From contig NW_024104998.1 of the NCBI RefSeq assembly GCF_003945595.2, positions 62,001 through 126,000 on the forward strand: a DNA stretch of 64,000 nucleotides. Direction: 5' to 3'. The notes beneath the pieces are model-generated. The model was not told the DNA's origin. It saw nothing but the letters and a program-made list of their open reading frames with translations, and ran no database searches. The position numbers and the translations under genes were made by a program. Positions 37,752-52,124 of the stretch are shown in pieces. Source of the stretch: Pipra filicauda. Taxonomy: Eukaryota; Chordata; Aves; Passeriformes; Pipridae. Every line of letters begins with the position of its first letter. The first letter of the stretch is position 1.

Positions 37752-37950
37752 CACCCAATCCTTCCACATCTTTCCGAGGAACATGAAGTCCTTTTGATAT
37801 TTTGCCATCTCCTTGTTGCAGCTTCTTTCGAGCGTACATGGAAAAGTAGGACTGGTCTCTTCTGATCACATATCCAAAACACAGCACCATGCAAACTATT
37901 GTGAATAAAATTAACTTGAGCCCAGCCAAAACCTGTACACTGCCATACAT
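37573..37950 (-). other. Orphan 125-codon frame: hydrophobic N-terminal part joined to CR1 sequence
   Basis: On the minus strand an ATG at 37950 opens a frame whose first 65 or so codons are not CR1. They give a short head, a strongly hydrophobic stretch at about residues 10-28 (LKLILFTIVCMVLCFGYVI), then RRDQSYFSMYARKKLQQ and a basic tail, as in a single-pass membrane protein with a positively charged inner side. The frame then runs into sense-oriented CR1 sequence and stops at 37573. I do not recognise the head. It could be a fragment or retrocopy of a small membrane protein, or chance. No promoter, splice site or poly(A) site was established. It lies antisense within PARP8 intron 2. Confidence 0.25.
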
Positions 37951-39616
37951 TCATACTGATTATTCAAGAAATAACTAACACTAGGCTAAGAGGATTGGTG
38001 TCAGTCTGCAATGTTTTTCACCCTTCAGGAAGAAGAAAACAAGTTGCTAATTATTTCACAGCTCAGCAAGTCCCTTTCTGCCGTCACTAACGACATTTAA
38101 ATTGTAAACAGTGTCTGTCGAAATCAATAAAGTCCGATGGAATTGTAATGAAACAAAAATAAGAAACTTTCTCTCTTTTCATTTTATATGCTTTCCTTCA
38201 CACATCTTAGACTGCAGATCATTTTGATCCTAGATTGTAACAATTTCTACCTATTTTTGCCAAAAATTCTAAAAATGTTTTAAAGTGCAATTGAAGCATG
38301 TTAAATATTTATATCTGTTCATAGAATTGCTTGTATTTCTATACCTAATGTTTTGTATAGGTGTAGCCACTAAATCTGCATGAAACTAAACTCTTTTGTG
38401 AAGTGGAACACCAGGTGCACTTCTCTAAGTTCAGGGAAATCACATCAGGACAACATTGTGCATTTTATTCTTCAGAGGATTTGTTCACCTGACCAAAAGC
38501 TATTTTCCTTTACTTATTCACTTTAAAATTAACCTTTGAGTACTTCTGCTGAACAGATCCAGGGGGAAAATCTGATCTGATTTTATTCAGATCTTCTTTT
38601 TTACTTTAAGACTTCTGGTAGCAATGGGAACTCAGGGATATTTAGTAGACCTCAAAGAAAGATGATTGAGATTTTTATGCTGCCATGTATTTAATACATC
38701 AGTGCTGAGACAATTCAACATTGAAATATATGGTCCCATTAACTGTTTCTGTTTCTTAAAGAGTGTCTGATGTGCAGCCTTACAGCAGTGACAGGCTGTG
38801 GATTAGAGACAGTCATCTGTGTACTCTGGAGGCAACGTTGGGAATATCAGCCTCCTGGCTTCTATTCTTTGAAGAGTTTCCTCTTTTCTGCAAGAGGAAT
38901 AAGATGAAATGGCTGCTACCAATGCTGTTTCTTAAAAGCATCTCTTCTGAAATGTTAAAAATCTGCTGCTGAAACTGTGGTGATTGAGGTCTGTAGGTAC
39001 TAACATTTACAAGCAGAGCAGTAGCTTCGTGTTCCAGGTGTGCAGAATGCTGTATCTGAAGGATGGAGTGTAATGGTCACTCTCCTAGTCTGCCCTTTGC
39101 TGGCTTGCAAAGAATCCCAGGTGTATAGTCTCTGTACCAAAGCTTAGACTCCTAACCTTCCTCCCATTTAAACCTAAGTGGGTTCTGTTATTAAAGTGGC
39201 CTCTGTCTCTCTATAGACAGATGCATATTACAATGTCTGTGGATATGTAACATCTGTAGATATTTGTCTGCTACTCCTAGGGAAGCTGAGGCTCTTCTGT
39301 ACGAAGTAGCTCTTGATATTTAATGCTTCTCCTTTCATGAAAAGTGTTTCTACTGCTATACATTCAGCATAGAAGGCATTTTGTGTTGGAGATGTAGTTT
39401 TGGGTGTGTTAGAAATGCTTTGCCTGACAGAAAAAGGTATTTTGTATCCTAAAGATGCTCAGAGTGTGAATTCAGCTGATCTTCCTTGAGGAATGAGATC
39501 TTTCCAAGTGATTATGTTGTCCCTGGCTTTCATATAGAGGTCTGCCTTGTCACTCGTGTTTTTTAAAAGCTCCATTGTCTCACCATTGACTGAGCGGTGT
39601 CTTACATGTCTCCCTA

Positions 39617-39634
39617 GATAGATCATGATCTATC
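39617..39634. repeat. Perfect 18-bp palindrome
   Basis: GATAGATCATGATCTATC equals its own reverse complement, with no spacer. No known site is implied. Confidence 0.85.
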
Positions 39635-42600
39635 AGAGAACCTAAGCAGTTTTGGGCCATGCACTTTAATTTAGTAGAGGCTTGTTAGAAACAGGTCAGA
39701 TGTACTAGCTACGTCTCTTGACAGGTGGGAGTCCTCTTTCAAAACCAAAGTGGTTGGGTAGTCAGTGAGAAAAGGGTAAACCAGGACAGAGGGCTGGATG
39801 CAAAGGCACAACAAGGAAAGATGCAGGGCTGCTGTTACCTTTGTTCCGTCCTGTGCATACAGTAGGAGATGAAGTTTGGGTTATATAATTGTAGCATCTG
39901 CATTTCTTTGTGTTTTGTAGAGGCTCTTTTTTTTTTTTTTCATTCCTGTGTTCCCTGAAAATAGCTGCTCTGTGTTACCTTTCCATGTATGGGACCAGGT
40001 AGCCTACAGGTCATGGAGCAGCTGCTGATGCCTCAGAGTCTGCACTGCTCACTAGCATTTGTTTCCAGAGTTTCATCTCCAGGGAGGTTTTAGGCTTTAA
40101 CAAGTAGCTGTTAAGTGAGAGGTAAAGGAAGCAAGTAAAAGGGTAGGTTCAACATGGATTTCTTGTCTCAGTTTTGCTTAATTTAGCCTGTATTATACAC
40201 AGAGGCTGACTGGCTTTTCCTTTTCTGCTGTGAACAACCTGTGGCCTTGGGCAGGGACAGACTCTTCTGTGGTAATGTATAAAACACCTTCCCAGAGCCT
40301 AGACTGAGCCTCAGACTTGGATCTTGCTGGCCTGCTGGGAAAGCCCTACCTCTCAGCCTGTCTTTGGCTTGGCACTTCTGATCGCGTGTCCTTCTCCTCA
40401 GTTCCCTAGAGATCTCAGAATATAGCATCGGAGCCTGAACTCCTTTTATGTTGTTACGCAAGTTATTTATTTCCAGTCTTAACACTTTTTTTTCAGAAAA
40501 AACAGAAAAGCCATTTTGTGTTGAACTAACCATACTCATTCCTTACTATCTCTTAATTAATGTGTTGGCTATTTTCTTCCCCTGAAAAATTGGTAATTGT
40601 CATTGCTCTGCTTTCAGTGGGAGGAGCACAGTTCAGTATGCTGTGAGAGTGAAAAACAGCTGTTAGACATAAAAATAGAGGCAGTTCATAAAGGCAAAAC
40701 AGAATTCATATGTTTTATGTACACAGATTCACCCACAGCACTACAGACAGCATTTTAAATTTTTGCTTGTGCCACCTCCTTCTTTCTGTGAAATTTTTGT
40801 CATGCTTTCAGTTGCACATGCATTTTTAATGTGTAAAATGACAGGCTTAAGATGCCTAATGCAGATATTCTTTTTGCTCAGTCTTTCTCTCTTGCATGTG
40901 CCTCTGCTGTCTTGTCCTTCTTTGGGTTTTTTATGCCTGGGTAGAGACTATAAACCAGGGGAGATGGTGCACCTAATACGGTGCAATTATTATTTCCTCT
41001 GTAGCTGCAATAACTGCCATCTCACACAGCAAACCCCACACAGAATCACACAGGTCCTATGTCTGAAAGAAAGGCTGACACACTTGTTGGGAAGATGATG
41101 CCTCTGTGTTTTAGTTTGAGAAAGGAAACTATCACATTCAGGGCATGTATGGGTAAGACTGCATAGTGTGTTTCCAGAATTAGTCTGATGAGCATGTGAG
41201 GTGCATAGTTGTTACACAGAGAGTTCAGAACAGAGATTTGGCAGAAAAATTAGTATGTTCTAAGCACCAAAGAGTTCCTTTTTTGTAATGTGTGGTATTC
41301 AACTGTGTTGGCAAAAATAAAAAAAAATTATTTCTTTTTTTTTGTACCTCTCAGCTGTCCTGTTCTTAATGTTTGTGTGGTCACAGAACAAATTATCAGT
41401 GTGGTGAGTTCTGTTTGTTGCAGAAAATATTTTGTTCTCACAAAAGTAAGACTATAATACATGCCTGGAGGCCAGAAAATAATGTTGTAACTATCAACTC
41501 TTGTAGTATCTCAATTCCAGCAGTATTGCACAGGAGTAATTTCACTTTGTAGTAGTATTTTGAGATTAATTGGTTTATAGTGCTTTGTTGATACAAAACC
41601 AAGATGGTCAAAGCTTGTCATCATTATGATGTGTGAGGTTCACACAGCAAGGGCAGTTTCAGTTTCAGCACTAGATGATCTCTGCTTCTCCAGCTGAACT
41701 CTGTGTACTCACCTTCTGTGGCTAGCATGAGAACTGTAAGCTAGTTCATTTACCTGCCCAGCAAATCATTTTGTTTTCTTTTTTTCCTTTCTTTTTTCCT
41801 TTTCTTGAGCAACATTTACATTTCTTTTTTCTTTGATCTACATATACAGTTGTTACTTTCAGTCTTTGTGGATATATACCTTAGGACTTGACATTTCAGG
41901 CCTTAGCTTTTCAGTGACTTATAAGAAGAGAATTTCACAGGTCATGCTTGTGGCTGTGCAAGTTATTTTCTCAGGGGGTCTGACAATCCTGGATATGTGA
42001 AAGGTTTTTATTACAGTTTTGAGACCAAATGGGGAAAACATTTCATAACCAAGAGGGTCTCTCGTGTATAGCTTCCTAGATTGGAAAATTTAAGGCAGAT
42101 CATGCAAATGCAAGGTTGAAATGAAGGAAATATTTAGAGATATGTGGGTGCAGAGGCTGTACAGTTCTAGAGTTTGTAATCCAACCTAGGTGCAGACTGC
42201 TGCCCAAACGCAACTCTTTAACTGCTCCCTGGTAAAGAGGAGTATGTAGCTATATTAATATACCTTCCTTTCCACTAGGGTGTTGATTTGTTAGAGAACT
42301 GGTGATTATGGATACACAGTTGTTAGATGTAGCACAAGGGAGAGATTAAACAGATTGTTGGTTCTTGCGAACAGGGAGAGGATGGGAGAGAAGGGGGTGT
42401 CTCTTGCTGGTGACAGCCCACTGTTTAGGTCAAATTAACCACAGGGATCTAATATTTAGTCAACTCGAGATCTTTTAGTACCACTGTAACTCACTGTCCT
42501 TGCTTGCACATCTCCCTCTGTCAGTCAGAACATTTCTCCCTTGGTTTTAGCTTGTTTTGCTTCATCCCCTATATTTATGTATTTTTCATCCCAGACATTG

Positions 42601-45600
42601 TGATAGAGAAAGCCATAAGAGTCTTGCCTTGCTCCCCTGTGGTCTGGTTTGGATTTCATTAGGCATACACCTTCTGGTTCCTCTGATGCCCAAGAAGATG
42701 GGGTGCATGCTGTAACATTTGCTCCTTCAGACTCATGTTTTTATGCAGAGAGCACATTGAGACAATCTCTCGCTGTCTTGCTGCAGCGGCAGGAGCAGGC
42801 ACATCCTTGCTGCACTCAAACCATTTAAGGATTCAGAAGCAGTTTTCCCACTAGACTCTGGTTATAGCTGTCAGCGTGAGAATTAGCTATCAGAAAATTT
42901 TCTTAGCCCTAATACTAATCACTGTAGGGCAGCGCTGATGGCATTATGACTTCCAACTATTTGTATTTGCTAGCGCAGGTAATTGCGATAACTAGGCAGC
43001 CACTCGAAGATAGAAGAACTGGGAAAGGAGTGGGTGTGTGTTGTTAGACGTGCTTTGGTGTTTGCCTGCCTATAATATTGCTGAGAATGAGATGGATTTT
43101 CTGAAGATAATGTAGAAATGGTGAGAAACCTGGCTGGAGCTTTGAATACAGGATTGGATAGATTCTGTAGCACTGAATCCAAGCTATATCTGGGAAACCT
43201 TCTGGTGGTAATCACTTGATAGATGTATAAATCTCAATACAGAAATTTTGAGAGACAGTTTCAGACACCTTCCTTTTGATTATTGGGCACTTTTCACATT
43301 TCTGACCTAACTATAGGTAGTGAACCAACATCTCTCCATCTTGTGCTTGCAAAAATATTTTCCTTTACATTAAATAGTTGTTTTTCCTTTTGGAATTTTG
43401 TCAGAGACAAGATACACTCATCACAGCTTTGTTTTTATTTGGCCTCCCCAGTTGCATCCCTCTACCTCATGGTTCAGTTTGGGAACAACTGTGAAGAGCC
43501 TAGTACATGACATCTTATTTCAGGATGAAAAATAGATTCTGATCTTTGTGCTTTAGATTATTGTGGTTTGTGTTTTGGATTATTGTGTTAGATAGGGCTT
43601 GTTAAATCAGTAGAAAATGTTTGTTAACTGCACCTTTGACAAGTGTATATGATTAAAAGGAAGAGACTTCTAAATTAGAGGTTTGTAACTGACGGCTGTA
43701 GCTTCTTGTTCATGCTTGTCATTTATTCTGCTCAGTTTGAAAGAATTCAGTTTTTTAAAAAGTGGCAGCCATAAATGTGGCATCTTAGAAGGGGGTGTTT
43801 GTGTTTTCTCTTGAACCATTCATTCTTAGTATAATGGTGTAAATGAAGGAATTCAATGTTCCCTAGTATTGTGCAACAGTCTCAGTTGTTGGACCTGACT
43901 GCTCCATTGTAGTGGCTGATTTATAATGCAGTTTGATATATTGTAGATTCACATATAGGAGAGGTGGAAGGAAGAGCCTGTGGAGTGAAGCAGTTTTTCT
44001 GTACTTTAATGCAAGCTTATGGTGCACTGTGTTCTGCTAGTAAAAATTGTACCTGGAAAAATCTATCCTGATGATTAAGGGGATGGCTGTCCCTTTATTT
44101 AGAAAATGAAAATGTTTGGCTAAAATTAAGCAAGTGCAAATATATAGGAATACTTTGTAATCCACATAGTTGGTTTTCTGACCTTGGCGGGCAGTCTAAA
44201 TACATAGCATGTAGACACAGCTGCAAAAAGGCTGTAGAAGTGCTTCCTTTTCTCACAAGGCTGAAAAATAAAAGCTGCATCTCCATCTTATTGCTGTGTA
44301 TTTTGTAGTCACAGCTCTGTACTTGCAGCAGTGTACTACTATATGCTATGCGTGGTAAACCTATACTTGGATTTATGTTTACAGGTTAACAGCTTCTACT
44401 TTGCATAATAAAAGACTGGCATAAGCCCTAATGAGGTACTAGCTGCAGGCTGGGCCCTCAGCCAAGACTCATTTCACGTGTGTATGTCTTTGTGCAAGGG
44501 CGTGCCTTCCTTTCTCAATGCACGTCTTCAGATTTAGTAAGGTTTCTCGATGTGACACAGATGTATTCTGTCTAACTTTAGCTACTTACCTAGAGCTGAT
44601 GCTCCAATGAATGGAATCAACTGAAAAGTATATTATTTAGTATAACTCTCTAATTTTCTTGAATTAATATAACATGTTATTCTTTCTTGTATTTTCTGTC
44701 TCATATTTTTGCCTTTTGGCTTTGGTAATTTGATTCTGTGATGTTTGATTATGTGAAGGATGAATGATCAAAATAATCTATTTTTCTCCATGAATTCTCT
44801 TCTCAGCTGTTCTGTTTTCCTCAGGGGAAAAAAATCATTTTTCCTTCTCTCTGCATTTTAGAGAAGGCAAGGAGTTACAAATCTCTCTTTTGTGTGAGCT
44901 TTTCAGATTCCTTTATTAAATCAATAGGTGCTTGTCTCTTTGAAATCCATTTCTAGACAGTTTATTGAAGTGGGACCATTTAGCCTGGCATGCCATATCA
45001 CATGCTGCAGTGTTGTAGCTTTTGTTTCAGTTCTGCATTGCTGTGTAATGAAGATAATTTAGCATTGCTGACATAGTATATACTTCTGTTTGAGTTGAGT
45101 CAATAATACATTTCCATGTGTAAAAAGATTCATTGAGAAAGGAATTTTAATAATGCATGGAGAAGGTAGGGTTCTGCTAATGAACTCACTCCATATAACA
45201 AACCCAGTTATTTAGATAGGATCCATTTTAATGTGTTTGTAAGTAGGCAAAATGTAAAAGTTGTTTGGAACTCTAGGACAATCATATCAAATAGCCATAA
45301 TAGCTTTGTACTAGTATTATCATTTAGTTATCATGGGGACAGTGGGATTTGGGGTTTGTGCTTTATTTCCTTACTTGACCAATATAGCCTATGTGGCAAG
45401 TCTTAGGGGAACAATAAATATGCCTTCTATATCCTTAGGTTGTGGTGAGTTTCTTCTGCTTGCACTAGCGCTATTATTTTTATTATTTGTTATCACTGGC
45501 ACTTAAATGGGAGTTGTTAATTCTGTGTCCTAATATGAATGAGGAAAAGAGGGAGAACATTAATTTAATACAGAAATCTGTGTATTCTCTAGTGAGGCTC

Positions 45601-48600
45601 ATGCATCTCATCCCCTGTAAGTGCTTTTGAGTAAAGACTCTATAGTACTTGGAAGTATAGCCCAGGGAGGATTTTAATTGTGAAGTGCAGTTTTCAGCCA
45701 AAGTTTGTTTTTCTTTTGCATAGAGAGGCAAAAAAGTCCCCGGTGAAAGTGAGGATGAGATGAATTTTAGAAGGATTGAGTAAACTGTGAGGATGGAGCA
45801 GTACTAGGCCTCTCTAACAACTTGTGTCAGTCCTGCTTTGCCATATCCTTGTTTCTCAGTCATTGACATTGACTGAAAACTCGAGGAGAGCTGGTCCTAC
45901 TTGCATTGCAGTTTTTGTTGTACAGAAATATTCAGACAAAGCTGTTACACTTCTTTCACTGTTTAGTTTCCAGTGGTATTAGTTACTTGTGGTGAGGATT
46001 TATCAGTGGTAATCTGCAGGAGTTTGAAAAGATTGTCTTAGTGCCTCCTACCAGAGTACAGGATCACTGCTGAGTTTTATTGCTGTCACCTTTAGGTGAC
46101 CTATCCTAGCAGGATGGAAAATAACTGGAAGGTCTAGATCAGTTATCTGTCCAATGTACGTGGGTGAATGTACACTGAAGTCAGAAAAGCCATGTCATAT
46201 GCATTATGTATTTGCAAAGTCCTGTTATGACCATTCCCTCCCTGCTTACCTTCAGGATCTCACATCTAAATGCATGACTTTTAATGCAGTTTTGCTGCAT
46301 ATTTGTGTGTTCCTATAGTAAGAGACCTTGATTGAATGAGATTGTAGCTTTGTTTGGGTAGGTAGTCTTGTAATACATACCTGTGCAAGGCGCAGGGAGC
46401 CCCATTCTTGCCTGAATTAATGTTGTAGAAGTAATTAATGTAAGCTGTTCATAATTAAAATCAGTTAAATTCATTTTTGATAACAAATTGTCTAATTATA
46501 GAAGTTTGTAAACATCTCAGTTTAGATACTGGACTAATATTATTCCTTATCTTACTGTGTTGTTGGCAAGGAAATGGCAAAGCAAACGAACATCACTGTT
46601 CCTGGTGACCCCTGGACTGTTACTCCTATGCCCTTTCTGCTTGCTCTATCTGGCAGCTCAAGGCAGCTTAAATTTCTTATTTTAGCCCAGTTTTTTGCAC
46701 TTTATCTCCTGCTTCTGTGCCTATTTTCCCTATAGAGTTCCTTTTATTATGCCTCTTTGCAATGAAATGTGTGGTTGGGTCATTTTGTTATTTGGATCAT
46801 GTGCATGAGAGCCTGCTACTGTGTTAAATATGGGATGCTTAGTCCACTCAGGCCACAGAGTACATCAGATTCCTCAGCTACAATTTCCAGGGTTCACTAA
46901 GTCCGCACAAAAATATTTCAGCTGGAAGATATTTACCATTTTGATTAAAAACTCATCTGCATGAAATGTTTCTCATGGAACTTTTTGGTTTAGTGGAGAC
47001 ATGATTTTCAGTGGTTAAATAAATTATGGGGAATTTTTAAACCCATTCCATTTTGCATAATTAAGTATAGCCCTTTTAGAGCACTATGCAGACCAAGAGA
47101 AATGGAATGGATGCAAAGAGAAGGTGAAAAAATAAAATGCAGAAGAAAATTGGGAAGAAGGAGAGAATCTGATACGCAAATCAGGAAGAGAGACTTCTTA
47201 GAGGAGAGAGGGAATGGACAATTTGACAGTCTTGCCACATTAGAATGAAATGAAGTTTGTCTGAATATTAGTAAGTGATTAAAAGATCATAACAAAAGAC
47301 AAATTTTAAAGCAATGTAATTTGAAGTACAGGAATCCTTAGCAAAAGTGATTTTAATATTTCTTTCATAAATAAATTTATACTTCAATATAGTAAACGTA
47401 AACTATTAAAAAATACTTTGGAAATCTTAGCTTTCCACAAAATCTGTAGACTTCTATTTTCATGGCCGAAAGTAGTTTCCTAGTGTCATTTGGTATTTGA
47501 AATTTAGATTTTAGAAACTGTCAAATTAATGCCACCAGATTTTACTTTTATTGTAAAAATATAATAACTTACACATTTGTAAGTTAAAAATAGTCCTGAA
47601 TTTATTGTCACCGCAGGGGTTTTTTTACAAGATAGGGAAGCAAGTTGGCACGGAATATGAATAGTACTTTTTCAGGCGGCTCAGTCCTGAGAATTAAATT
47701 GGTAGGGGATGTGAAAAGAGTGTTTTTCTCTCTGCTGGCTGAGAGTTACCTGGGCAGAACTCTACTGGAATTCTTTTCATCAAACCAAGTGTTGTACTTC
47801 GTCTGAACATCCTGCTTTAGCTGGGGAGAGGTACGAGGATTTTTTTCTTTTAATTGTAAAAATAATCTCCAAGACCCCTTCAGAATTGCATACCACGTTT
47901 GCCGTTGGGTCTCTTCTATTATTATTCCAATGCTTTTTGTTTCATTTCTTTTCCTCTTATTGATTAGTGTGAAATATATATCAGCAAAGATGTTTCTGCC
48001 AGACTTCTGACCTCACCATATCTAAATGAAGTGTCAAGGGTGAAACGTTTATCTCTCTGCAAAGGAAATAACAAGCTATCACTAACAGTACAGGTTTGTC
48101 ATCACGATCAGTTTGAAATTGAGGGTAAGAGAAATAAACCTTTGTCCATCCTTTTTTGCGTTAGGGCATAGGGCATGAAAAAACCCCTCTGAGACAAGAA
48201 TTTGCAGATCTTTCATACTGTGCCTGAGGGTTCTGTTCTGACCTGCAGTTAAAAGAAATAAAGTTTAATACAATACCTTGAAAGAATGTTAAAGCTTTAA
48301 GCCCCATGTGGACAAATCTTGTGTTCTTCAGTGATAGATTGTTTAGGAAGTTCTCAACTAAGGAGAGATTTGATATGCCTGCAAATATTTTAGATGAGTT
48401 ATGACTACTCATGACTAATATGAAATCTGAATCTGAATAAGACATTGTAGATGGACAGTGGTGCAGTGAAACCTGGGTTCTCTGAAGTTCTGCAGATCTT
48501 CCAAAACTAGTTGTCTTACATCTCTTGTTTAGCAGAGGATCTGTGTTTAGGTAGTATTTCTCTGCTAGAGGCTCAGACAGATATGGACAGTGTGTGCTCC

Positions 48601-49004
48601 AGGTTTATAACTGTAGACTTACATGGTGAATGTATTCTATTTATTGTGGCTATGTCCCTAATCCTAGGAGATATATTGAGGGTAATTTCTTTGTGAGATC
48701 AATATAGAATAGCAACTAATAGTAGATTTTCTTGGCTTAGCACCTGCATTTGTCAAGATTTCAGAAGTGAAAAGGTTTACCAAGAGAAATAACCCTCCAT
48801 ACGTGACCGCTTTCAGTGCTTTCAGTTTCAAGATATTTGAGTTGGAAATGAAGTGAACAGAAAACCTTAGTGCCTCTTCTAATGTGCTGTTTTGTTGGAG
48901 TGCTCATGCCTCTAGTGTTTTTTTGGTGGTTTTTGTTTGTTTTGGTTGTTGTTGTTCCTTCCTTATATCCCACACATATTAGTCAGACTATTTGGTGTTA
49001 CCCA

Positions 49005-49062
49005 CCTTTAGGTCTGCAGTCAGTCAGAAGTGCCCTTTAGGTCTGCAGTCGGTAAGAAGTGC
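49005..49062. repeat. 29-bp tandem duplication, two copies
   Basis: Units 49005-49033 and 49034-49062 both begin CCTTTAGGTCTGCAGTC and differ at two positions. Confidence 0.85.
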
Positions 49063-52000
49063 CTGGGTTACTCTCATATTGGGAAATCTGGGAAATAAAG
49101 CTGTGGATATGTTTTGGTAATGACTTGAGAGATAAAGAGTATGAAAAGGCATCTTCAGATCTGTGCTCAGATCAGCAGCCTCTGGGTTGAGGAGTTTATA
49201 CACACACTGATTATTCTGTCTGTATCTTTAGGGCTGCTCGCACAAGTGCTCTCTGAAAGCACCACTCTTTTGGGTATACCTGTGGTTGCTTGCGAACATT
49301 TTGGCCTCTGCCTGAAAGCACCTGTCCTCTCTTTGTATGAGCAAACCTTGATCCTTTTCCCTTATAAGTGTAAAATCAAAGTCGGTCTGCAAGACTGTAC
49401 TATCTCAGAGATTTATGAACCATGTCAAATATTTGTTATTGGACAGGTTTAACTGAACACCTGTGTTTTCAATGTTTCTAACAAAGAATGGACTTGGTGC
49501 TATGTAATGTTTAAACCTGAATAAATAAATAAGTTTATCTAGTAAGGAGAGAGCACAGGAAGGAATTCCTGAGTTGTCACAGGCAACCTTATAAAGTAAT
49601 GACTTTTGCAACACCGCAAAGCATTACAGAAAATTGTCTCAAAGTAAAAAGAGGCACTTGAGTTTAAATTAATATATATTCGTATTTCACTGAAAATGAA
49701 CATAAATGACTTCCCTCTTAAGCTAAGAACAAAGCAAATCTTGCTTTATATTTACATTCAAAGGGTAGGAATAATCTGCATTTCGATGGCCTTCTGTGTG
49801 GCCAGACTAACTCTACCTCCTTCTGTGTCCAGAAATATTTGTTCTTTTTAATGCTTGCTTTTTCTGTGGTGGCAAAGAACAAAGTGTACTGGCCTCCCCC
49901 TCACCCGGCCTTGTCCTCTCCTCTTTGAGTCAGGCAGGGAGGGACACACGGATGAGGGTAGAACGGGTGCTTGGAGTGCAGGATGCAGTGTGGCTCTTCA
50001 GGTTCTGCTGGAGGGATACTGGAAACCGGAGGTGTTTGGTAACAGTGTAGGACACTGGAGAGCAAGAGGTGCCCAGTACTTCTTACCACCTGATGAGAGC
50101 TTTCTGATTCCCCTTGAAATGAGCTCCCCCTAGACCCCAGCCTTTCAAAAAACCTCCATTTTTCTGTCACCCCTTTCGACTCACCAACGTTTCATTACAG
50201 TTGCTCTAGGGTGAATGCTTTACCATTGCTGGGAAAGACTCTGTGCCTATGCTGCTGAGAAACCATGAGTCAGCTTGCTCAAGGGAAGGAGGAGGATGTG
50301 AGGAAATCTCCTTTTATGATGAATCTTCCCACACTTCCTGCTGTTTCTGTTTTGGGCATACTAGTTCAGAAGCTGTGGGCTGTTTTCTGCCTGGCTCTCA
50401 GTGTGTGAAAATTGTTCTTTTCCTAAGAGGGATCACCTACTTGTCCTGATACCAAGCGTCAATATCCCACGTCTTTCGCTGTCTAGAACAAAAGGGATAA
50501 TCTTTCATCTCCACTCAAAACTGGTGTCATGGGGGGGATACTGGGACAGGAGAAAGCTTTGCTGAGCTCTGTAGAGTTTCAGAGTCCAGCAATGTTGCAG
50601 AGGTTTTCTGAGTCACTCCTTACTCTGAGAAGCTGCTGTTTAGTCTAATCCTGTGGGATAAATATATTCTCATTAAATTCATAGGAACTCTCATTCTAAC
50701 TTAACTAAAGCGTGACTGGACTCACAACACTAAGAGCAAAGAATTTTTTGTAAATAACTTACCATCCATTTGAGTAGGTTGTGCAATAAAAAAGCCCCAC
50801 ATCTGTTTCTGGGTTTGGAAGGTCAGATTCTGAGGGTGACCATAGCAGTGCTGAAATGATTTTAATATTAATATGACTGGATAAAACTGATGACAAAAAG
50901 ATAATACTGTTCAGTTCACTTGCTGGAAACATCTTGCAAGTGCTTCAATTCTGTTTCATGCTGGAGTTGAGAGCTGCTACAATAGTGACAGGAGGAGAAA
51001 AATAGACTTGCTTCGTCTCTGTTCTTCCACCCACAGACGTTCCTTAGTGTGGAAAATGAGTCATCAAGAAGAGATATTTTTACTTTGCAACAGACATTAG
51101 AGAAACGTTAATCTTCAGACAAACTGCATGCCAATTGATTTACCAGTCAAAAGGTCTGATCCTGCTTGCACAGATCTTATTTCCTTTGGAACTGCTGGGA
51201 CATCACAGGAAGAGGTGACCAACACAAGCTCCCCAGAATTCACAGTCAGCTCAGATGTGGCTCCCACTTTGGCAGCTGTATGACATGGCTGACCTTAGGG
51301 CTATGCCAAGCTCCTGGGGAATTTGAGTCTTATTTGGAAGAAATTAGGGTAGATCCTCAGCAGAGGTTGGTGGTTCCAGGCTCCTCTGCAAGCACTGCCT
51401 GCTGTGGCATCTGGGTCTGCCAGGTCAGGGCTTGCTTGCCAGCTCAGCCTCAGCTCTGTTAGATATGGCCAGGGACACTGGTTGCTTTTGGAGATGGAGA
51501 CAGCTTTCAAGCAGTTTTTGAGAAGTGTCCTGTTGTAAAGTTAGCATGAACTGATCATGAGCTGGCCCTTGGTTTGAGAACATAATCATGCAGGGGGAGG
51601 TCATGGGATGCAGAGGGAGGCTGCTCTTTACCATTTGATAACTGGAGCAGTAACTTAATTTGTATCTTATTTCGAAGTATAAAGCTTCAGTATAATGAGT
51701 AATAAACATAGGCTTTTCATCTGTAATTTTCAAAGCATTTTGCAGAAGGGCAGGAGGGACCATAAGGCTCAAAGCCATGTGAAGGAGTTAATCAGTTGCC
51801 AGGTGCAAAGCTCAGACCTCCTCCTCATTTTTTTTCACTGACCCACACTTTTATCCCTCTCAGCTCTTCAAGGGCACTGATGGCTCAGATGAATGTAAAA
51901 CTACAAACCTGCAAGTGCAGACTAGTATTTATCACCCCAGACTTGTTTTCTGGCAAGCCAATGTGACTTTTGATTTAATATTTTTTTCTCCAGTAAAAGC

Positions 52001-52124
52001 ATAGATAATTTTACAGTTTATAAGTTTCTATGTCATTATTACACCTTTTACTTCCTTTTACTTTTGTTAGTATTTACTCTCAGTTATCAAGTTTGCACAC
52101 TTAGAAAGCTTTCTATATTCTATA

